From Patellaria atrata CBS 101060 (lineage: Eukaryota; Ascomycota; Dothideomycetes; Patellariales; Patellariaceae): a stretch of DNA of 64,000 nt. Below, piece by piece: positions 57,550 to 64,000 of the stretch; the stretch's first letter is position 1, and the number at the start of each line of letters is the position of its first letter. The position numbers and the translations under genes were made by a program. Location of the stretch: positions 534,562 through 598,561 of the forward strand of contig MU006089.1 of the NCBI GenBank assembly GCA_010093705.1, read 5' to 3'. The notes under the pieces were generated by a model. The model did no database searches. It had not been told where the DNA came from and was given only the letters and a program-made list of their open reading frames with translations.

Positions 57550-60500
57550 ATGTCTGGCAGAGATGACGCAGACGCTCCTCGACGTAACTACAAAGCCCCA
57601 TATACTCCCCATCATCCCATTCCCACAATATCCAAGTACCGCGAGGAAAAGGAACAACGTAAAGTCGATACCTCTGCTGGTGACGCATCATTCGGAGAAG
57701 AGCATGACCCAAGTAGGACACACTCATCACCTAAGGATACATGGAAACAGATAAGGCATGGTGAAAAGCCCTCGTCAGGAGGGCCAGAGTCGCAACCGTA
57801 TTCAAGCACGAACAAAAACATTGGCAATGAGACCCCAGAAAACGGGAGGGACGATGAAGAGCAGTTACAGAAGGAAGAGCCAGATGAGTCAAGGGTTAGT
57901 GACAATGACGACGACGATAGTAATATCGCAGAGGACACATCCCAGGTCAATGTTAGCGGTGGTGACCCTAAGCAACAGAGAAAGCAGATGAAAAAGAAAC
58001 GTGCGGATCATGCAGAACGTGAGGTTACTGATCCAGTTACCCACCTTCCCGTTCAAATCCACGATTTCACAGATAAGGACCTCAAGAGTGCTCCTGAGAA
58101 CGATCCACCTTCGGGGACTCAGCCCCAGACGGCTAGTGGTCAACGAGCCAAGGGAAAAGATGAGGAACAGATTGAGAGGGAAAGGGGAGAAGGTCAAGAA
58201 ACTCACTCTGGGATGGAAGTGCTATTCCCACCGCCCGAATACAGTTCCGCTAGAGAAGAGCTTGCCTCAATATACAAAAAGGCGCTTACGTTTGGTTTGA
58301 CCGCTATCTTAGGTGTACTTGCACTAATCATTCTACTCGCGAAAATTACTGCAACAGAACTAACTTTAACCTTTACACTTATGCTTCTCGCAGGGACAGG
58401 GTTTGGCGGTGGGTTGATTTGGGCCACGCAAGGCTGGGTGGAGAAAAAGGCCGGTGAAATCTGGGATGTAGGAGTCTGGCAAGCGGAGAAAGAGCAAGGC
58501 AAGAAGAAAGCAGATTCTAGAGTCGCTGAATCCACCCAATGGCTAAACTCCCTCATGGGCGCAATCTGGCCGTTGGTGAATCCAGACCTCTTCATAAGCG
58601 TTGCAGACATGTTAGAGGTACTGCTTTTTCCTCTACAGGTTAAATCAATTTATACTAACAAAAATGTACAGGATGTCATGCAGGCAAGTTTACCGAAGAT
58701 GATTCGTATGGTTAGTGTCGAAGATATCGGTCAAGGGAGTGAGTCTCTAAGGATCTTGGGCGTCCGTTGGCTTCCTACTGGAGCTGCTGCACAATCAGTG
58801 TCCGAGGATGGAAAATTGAAATCCGGCAAAGACTCTAAGCAACAAAGCGATCGAACAGTACCCAACCAAGGAGAGGTCCAGAAAGAAAAGGATGAAAGTG
58901 TGGAAGGGGATGACGAAGGCCAAAGCGTTGCGGAAGGTATGGAGGCAGAGGAGGGTGACTTTGTGAATGTAGAAATCGCATTTGCGTACAAAGCTAGTTC
59001 TCGAGGCAAGACTTTGAAGACCAGGTCGAAAAATGCGCACCTCTTCCTCGCTTTTTATCTCCCGGCTAATGTCAAACTTCGTAAGTAATCATCTGTTTGA
59101 CTCCTACAATATTATGAACACTCTAACCTGCGGTAGCCGTCTGGGTTGAGCTCCGCGGAATCATAGGGACTATTCGACTTAGGCTCCAGTTAACTCCAGA
59201 CCCGCCGTTCTTTTCTTTATGTACGCTCACTTTCTTGGGACAACCGAAAGTTGATCTGGCATGCGTACCTCTCACACAAAAGGGTTTGAATATCATGGAT
59301 CTTCCACTTATTTCCAACTTTGTTCAAAGCTCTGTCGATGCCGCAATGGCAGAGTACGTAGCTCCTAAGAGCTTAACTCTTGACCTCAAGGATATGCTGG
59401 TGGGCGAGGACTTTAAGAAGGATACCTTGGCTCGAGGCGTCCTCGTTGTCCATATTAAACATGCCTATGATTTTAAAGAAGGAGACGCGGGATTCTTATT
59501 GAAGAAGGGTTCCGCTGACCCCTATGTCTCCGTTGGTTGGGCAAAGTTTGGCAAACCAGTGTGGTCAACCCGTGTGATCCAAGGTCAAATGAACCCGTCC
59601 TGGGAAGAAACTGCATTCATACTTGTTACACCGAATGAACTGAATGTTGATGAAAGACTTCGAGTACAAATTTGGGATTCTGACAGAACATCCGCTGACG
59701 ATGATCTGGGCCGCATTGAAATAGACCTGAAGCAAATTATGCGAGATTCAAATTCCAACGGAAAGATGTGGGATCGTGAGGATGGATTCAAAGCGTTACA
59801 AGCTGGCGAAGGGATGCCCGGAAAATTAGAGTGGAGCGTTGGATACTTTTCTAAGAAACGAATCTTGGATTCACAACTAGCAGAACAGACAGAGGATCCA
59901 GATGTCAAGAATGAAGAGCAACTAAGGCAAAAAGTGTATCAAGAAAGTGAGCATAAATTGAGAGAGGCTATGAAAGACGAGAATGCGGACGAGGAAATTG
60001 AACAACAGAAGAAGCAGGATTTCAAAGTAGGAATACCCTATATTTCCATTGGTATTAGTGCACATCTAACAGAACGGATCAGGCTCGACAAGATGAATTG
60101 GTCATCACATCGCGTCCACCTGACGACTTTCCCAGTGGTATTCTCTCTATTCAAATCCACCAAATCACTGGCCTTGAGCTCGAAGCAATTAATAAGAACA
60201 AAGAGAAGGGCAAGGAGAACGCAAGTGACGAGGAAGAAGAGGGCAATGATCTTCCATCAGCTTACTGCGATATCATTCTTAACCACCAGAAAATCTTTAA
60301 GACTAGAACAAAACCTAAGAACTCTAAACCTTTCGTATGTGTCTCTTTTATTCCCTATCACTCTCAAAATGCATAGTGCTAATTCATCTTTTAGTTCAAC
60401 GCTGGCTGCGAACGCGTGATCAAAGACTGGCGTACCGCCGAAATCATGATCTCTGTCCGTGACTCTCGTATTCATGAGAATGACCCCCTCCTAGGAATCG

Positions 60501-61495
60501 TAGTCCTCCCACTCCGCAAACTTTTCTCCCACCGTGCTCAGGTAAATGGTTTCTTTCCCCTTGCAGGCGGTATTGGCTATGGTCGTATACGTATCTCTAT
60601 GGTTTTCCGTTCCATCCAGCTACAAGCTCCCCGAAACTTGCTCGGTTGGTCGTACGGAACGCTTGAGATTCAACCTGAGATTAAGAGCAAAGATCTACCG
60701 TCCGACTTACTTAACTTACGCATGAAAGCGTGGACTTCACTCGGGAAAGGAAGATTCAATGGGGATAAACAGGGTACTTGGACAGCAAAGAAGGACAGGA
60801 GCGTCAAACTAGCAGTTCGAAAGCGCTACTCGAGTCCTTTAGTTATAGAGCTTAGGCGAGACTCAGCCCTAAAAGACAGCACGCCTGCCTTCGCCGTTCT
60901 CTGGCTCAAAGACGTCGTAGACGAGGAAGAAATGACTTTGACCCTACCAGTGTGGAAAGGCGACATCAAACGCGCGAGTGCATGCGCTCTAGAAAATATG
61001 GGTGAGAAGATCGGCACCATCGAACTCAAGCTTCGCTTCTGGAGCGGCTTATCCGGATACCACCACAAGCTCGCGAGCAAAGATAAACACATCGCGGACG
61101 TGATGGAAGTGCTAGACACGGCAAACGACAACGACGACGTCGATTGGGATGTTGGCGAGGGCGAGGGTGACAGGAACGACAGCTCCAGCAGCAGCGATAG
61201 CGAGGATAGCAGCGATGATGGACGCGATGGGGAGTTGACGCCCACGACTACGAGGAGCGAGGCTAGCAGTTCCGATCGTGAGCTTGCGGAGAGCGGGAAG
61301 AGGGGCCCCATCGATCAGATTAAGGAGTATAAGAATCATAGGAAGCAGTTGCATCGGAGGAATAGGGGGTTGATGCAGTGGAAGGGTCCGAGGACTGTGA
61401 ATTGGATGAAGGAGAAGATGGATAGGGCCAATCAGTCTGTTACTGGGTTGTTCCATCATCATGAGCGAGACCCGGGAATTGAGACTGAGGTTTAA
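57550..61495 (+). CDS. Mug190/tricalbin-like SMP-C2 lipid-transfer membrane protein
   Basis: Predicted ER protein acting at membrane contact sites. Exons 57550-59080, 59137-60026, 60083-60334 and 60395-61495 give 1257 residues. The N-terminal about 240 residues are acidic and disordered. Two adjacent hydrophobic segments near residues 245-297 (ALTFGLTAILGVLALIILL and LTFTLMLLAGTGFGGGLIW) form a membrane hairpin. An SMP-like lipid-binding module follows (from about ESTQWLNSLMGAIWPLVNP to LPLISNFVQSSVDAAM). The first C2 domain is about 605-700 (GVLVVHIKHAYDF, SADPYVSVGWAKF). A second C2 domain spans exons 3 and 4. The C-terminus has an acidic Ser/Asp tract and a basic end. S. pombe Mug190 has the same design. 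The 56-bp intron 2 was placed by its CTAAC branch site and frame. Confidence 0.9.
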
Positions 61496-62444
61496 GGTGG
61501 ATTGTTGGAGGGGTTGTATGTTTTTTGGGTTGTCATGATTGTCCTACGATAGTATGGGATGGCGGCGAAGCAAAAGTGTTTCCTGAAAATTGGGTGGGAG
61601 TGGTCATCTTGGAGTTAGTTGGGAGGGGAAAACAGACTGCAATGGACTTCTCGTGTTGATATCGAAGCATGGAAACTTATTCACTTGATATTGCTTCGGT
61701 CGTTCAAGGTGGAGATAATTTATATTCCAATTTGAACTACCTTGGGAGATGTTGCCCGACTATACAGCACAAGTACAGTACGCTGTATCTTATCACCAAC
61801 TCCGCCCTCTCACTGTACGCCCGGCTCTACACTTGCTGTACAGTACACTCGCCCGCGGATTCCCATGGTGAAGTATCGATATCTATTCGAAATCTTCCGG
61901 ATACAGTCGATGGCAAAGAGCATTCGAAGACAACTGTACTACTGTACAGAAAATAGAAGCGCCCCCCACTTAAAGGAACGGATACATCACATCACATACA
62001 AGCCCTCTTTACCAGGTATATCAAGGGGAAAGAGGCACCCTTATAGGGTCCACAACGCTCCCGTTTCCGTTTCCGCATCAAATAGATCAAACGTGTGCTG
62101 CTGAACTTAACACCTCAGGATCTAAGTGCCTTAAAAATCCATTAACCACCCCCTAACACTCCCCCCCCCTTCCCCCCCTTTTCCAACCCCGGGTCCCCCT
62201 CTTTCTTTTTGACAGAATGTCTATCTTGAGGAATCCCGCATTCAAGTTACTGGACCTTACTTTACAATACAGTACCATTTCTGCTTAGAATGTCTCAAGT
62301 TCCCTTGAGACGATATTCTCGGACCGATTGCTGGGAACGGCGATAGGCGATAAGGGATCGGGTCGGCGTTGTGTACTTGTACCTTTACCTTTACCTTAGG
62401 ACAACGGCCACGAGTTAGGATGGGGATAAAGGTGTGTGGTTAGC

Positions 62445-62567
62445 GTATGTATGTATGTATGTATGTACGTATGTATGTATGAATGTATGTATGTATGTAT
62501 GTATGTATGTATGTATGTATGTATGTATGTATGTATGTATGTATGTATGTATGTATGTATGTATGTA
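62445..62567. repeat. TATG tetranucleotide microsatellite, about 30 units
   Basis: A continuous run of GTAT units over about 123 bp with only two interruptions (a C near 62467 and an A near 62481), so the right three quarters are pure. Such arrays vary in length between isolates. Confidence 0.97.
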
Positions 62568-62660
62568 GCTATGTACTTTGCCACAGTAGAGTAGTTAGAG
62601 CGTTTTACTAGAAACTTAGGGCGGATTCCATCTCTGGGGAGAGACCGTTTGTTTGTTGTT

Positions 62661-62683
62661 GTACTGTACTGTACTGTACTGTA
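62661..62683. repeat. GTACT pentanucleotide repeat
   Basis: Four perfect GTACT units followed by a partial one. It belongs with other GTAC-rich short motifs scattered in the intergenic DNA of the right part. Confidence 0.9.
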
Positions 62684-63940
62684 AAGCAGGGTTAGTATTT
62701 TTCTCCAATGCTTTTGCCGCCCAGCGGACGGGCCGGATCTGAGATGGAACCGAAAGGATAGACGGGTTCGAAGACAATGCGTCCGTCGTCAATTTAATGT
62801 GCTGACCGGTTTGCCTCGTGGAGACTGGGTGTTTCGCAGGAAGCATTTTGGTTCCATTGCTGCGAACTGAAATCTCCGTGGTGGGTTACGGAGTATGGTG
62901 TTCTGTGTTCTGCGTTAATAGTTCTATGTTTTGGGTTGGTCGGTATAATTGGCCTAGGCTTATCGGCTAGATTTTTGATAAATCACTAGGGGTGCTTGGG
63001 GTCTATGATGCATTGATGTTGCAACATGCTCGGGTTGGATATATCACTCCATACGTACGTAGAGCCTCCGAGTAAAGTCAAGGTAGTTGGGGTACATATG
63101 ACTTGGTTGCGCCCTTGCGCAAGGTTGGGAAGCCCAGGCAGCAACATCTTTGCGTTCACCGGTTGGCCTTGCTTTCTGACTACTGCATGCGGCGCTCAAA
63201 GAGGTTGCAATATCGATGCCCAAGGGAATAAAAGGATCTCGATAGTGCGAATGTCAACGTAAACCACGAAAAGGAACAGAAATGGGATGATAGGGGCCCC
63301 CCTTGAATGGTACTGGGGGCCCAAAGGTGAGGATGCCAGCTTTAATATCAACATGATAGAAAATCAATCCTGACAAGAAGCTAAATAGAAAGATTTTGTC
63401 CCTCTACAAAACACCGATATTTCGAAGCGAGTTTTCTTGTGTTCCCCCCTGGCTTTTTCTCGTTTGACACGAGGCACCCGCTGGCTAAATTTGCGTTTCA
63501 CGCTTTGGGGGTTTTCGTGTTCTTCTTCAGCCCTGCGAATCTTTTGAGTCACACACCAGATTGAAGCCGCAGATTCGAACTAAACCTCAACGAGGACAGT
63601 CGGAGAGTTTGTCGAGCCGCGTAGACAACGAATTGGCGAAATACAACTCGACTTACCGTACTCGAGAGCTTTACAATGATGCAAGTGGTATGGAGAGGAG
63701 ACCATCTGACCGCTTCTTGAGTGAAATATATTCGAGAACAGTATTCACAGCTCTCCCCTTACGGGATATATCGGGGCGCGGTTGTAGAGCCAAAGAGGTG
63801 GTGGCTATTTACGAGGTAGTACCGTATCCTCGTACAGTACCCGAGACTGTGTCTAATGTCTCTTATGACGGTTGACAGTGCAGATAAAAAACGTGTATAC
63901 TGACTTTCTCTCGGCTATTATTTTGCCTCCCGATGGTAAA

Positions 63941-64000
63941 GTGCAAGTGAAGCGCAAGTGCAAGTGAAGCGCAAGTGCAAGTGAAGCGCAAGTGCAAGTG
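63941..64000. repeat. 17-bp tandem repeat reaching the window end
   Basis: Unit GTGCAAGTGAAGCGCAA repeated 3.5 times without mismatch, continuing past the right edge. Each unit itself contains related GCAAGTG and GAAGCGCAAGTG parts. Confidence 0.95.

Larger units (their letters stand above)
61496..64000. other. Repeat-rich region at the right edge, no gene seen
   Basis: About 2.5 kb. It holds GTAC-rich motifs, C runs (62161-62185), a long TATG microsatellite, a GTACT array and a 17-bp tandem repeat. The largest frames are short and have no domain, so any gene must lie beyond the window. Confidence 0.55.

Noticed and set aside
61112-61462. Minus-strand frame with long hydrophobic stretches at the end of the Mug190-like gene
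   Set aside because: Antisense to the acidic Ser/Asp tail, whose codons read as Leu/Ile/Val on the other strand.

Overview
This window is nuclear DNA of a filamentous ascomycete (Pezizomycotina; a member of Leotiomycetes is my best guess, from protein style only). The grounds are dense genes with short spliceosomal introns (about 46-90 bp, GTAAGT-like donors, CTAAC/CTGAC branch sites, CAG/TAG acceptors), pyrimidine-rich promoters, fungal-only protein families, and a split tRNA gene. One 100-N gap at 27173-27272 shows it is a scaffold. There are no operons, CRISPR arrays or intact transposons.

Left part (1-13.4 kb): the 5' part of a GAF-type hybrid histidine kinase cut by the window edge; a membrane dipeptidase (M19) divergent from ILM1; a sterol-dehydrogenase-like enzyme divergent from a NAT9 acetyltransferase; proteasome ATPase Rpt4 divergent from enolase. 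These are arranged as alternating divergent and convergent pairs, with as little as 148 bp between start codons and 91 bp between stops.

Middle (13.4-36 kb): a predicted GPI-anchored wall or surface protein, an 840-residue disordered orphan, a four-helix membrane protein, a decayed nitronate monooxygenase (2-nitropropane dioxygenase) pseudogene, a short nuclear-looking orphan, a small gene interrupted by the assembly gap, an NF-X1-type zinc-finger protein (Fap1/NFX1), a Big1/Voa1-type ER protein and a 2EXR/DUF7730-like protein.

Right part (36-64 kb): an M1 aminopeptidase with a possible mitochondrial leader, a PX-PH-RhoGAP protein of Bem3 type, an Avt3/4-like vacuolar amino-acid transporter, tRNA-Pro(CGG) with a 35-nt intron, the diphthamide co-chaperone Dph4, a Zn2Cys6 regulator with a central zinc cluster, and a Mug190/tricalbin-like lipid-transfer C2 protein. 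Intergenic DNA here is rich in simple repeats: a 14-bp minisatellite, a long TATG microsatellite, scattered GTACAGTAC motifs and a 17-bp tandem repeat at the right edge.

The genes are mainly housekeeping and do not form an obvious pathway or cluster. I found no convincing new multi-gene system. The most unusual signals are the intragenic switch from C-rich to G-rich coding strand in several genes, the atypical zinc cluster factor, the decayed oxidoreductase and two orphan proteins. All exon boundaries were inferred by eye from splice signals, reading phase and family conservation.
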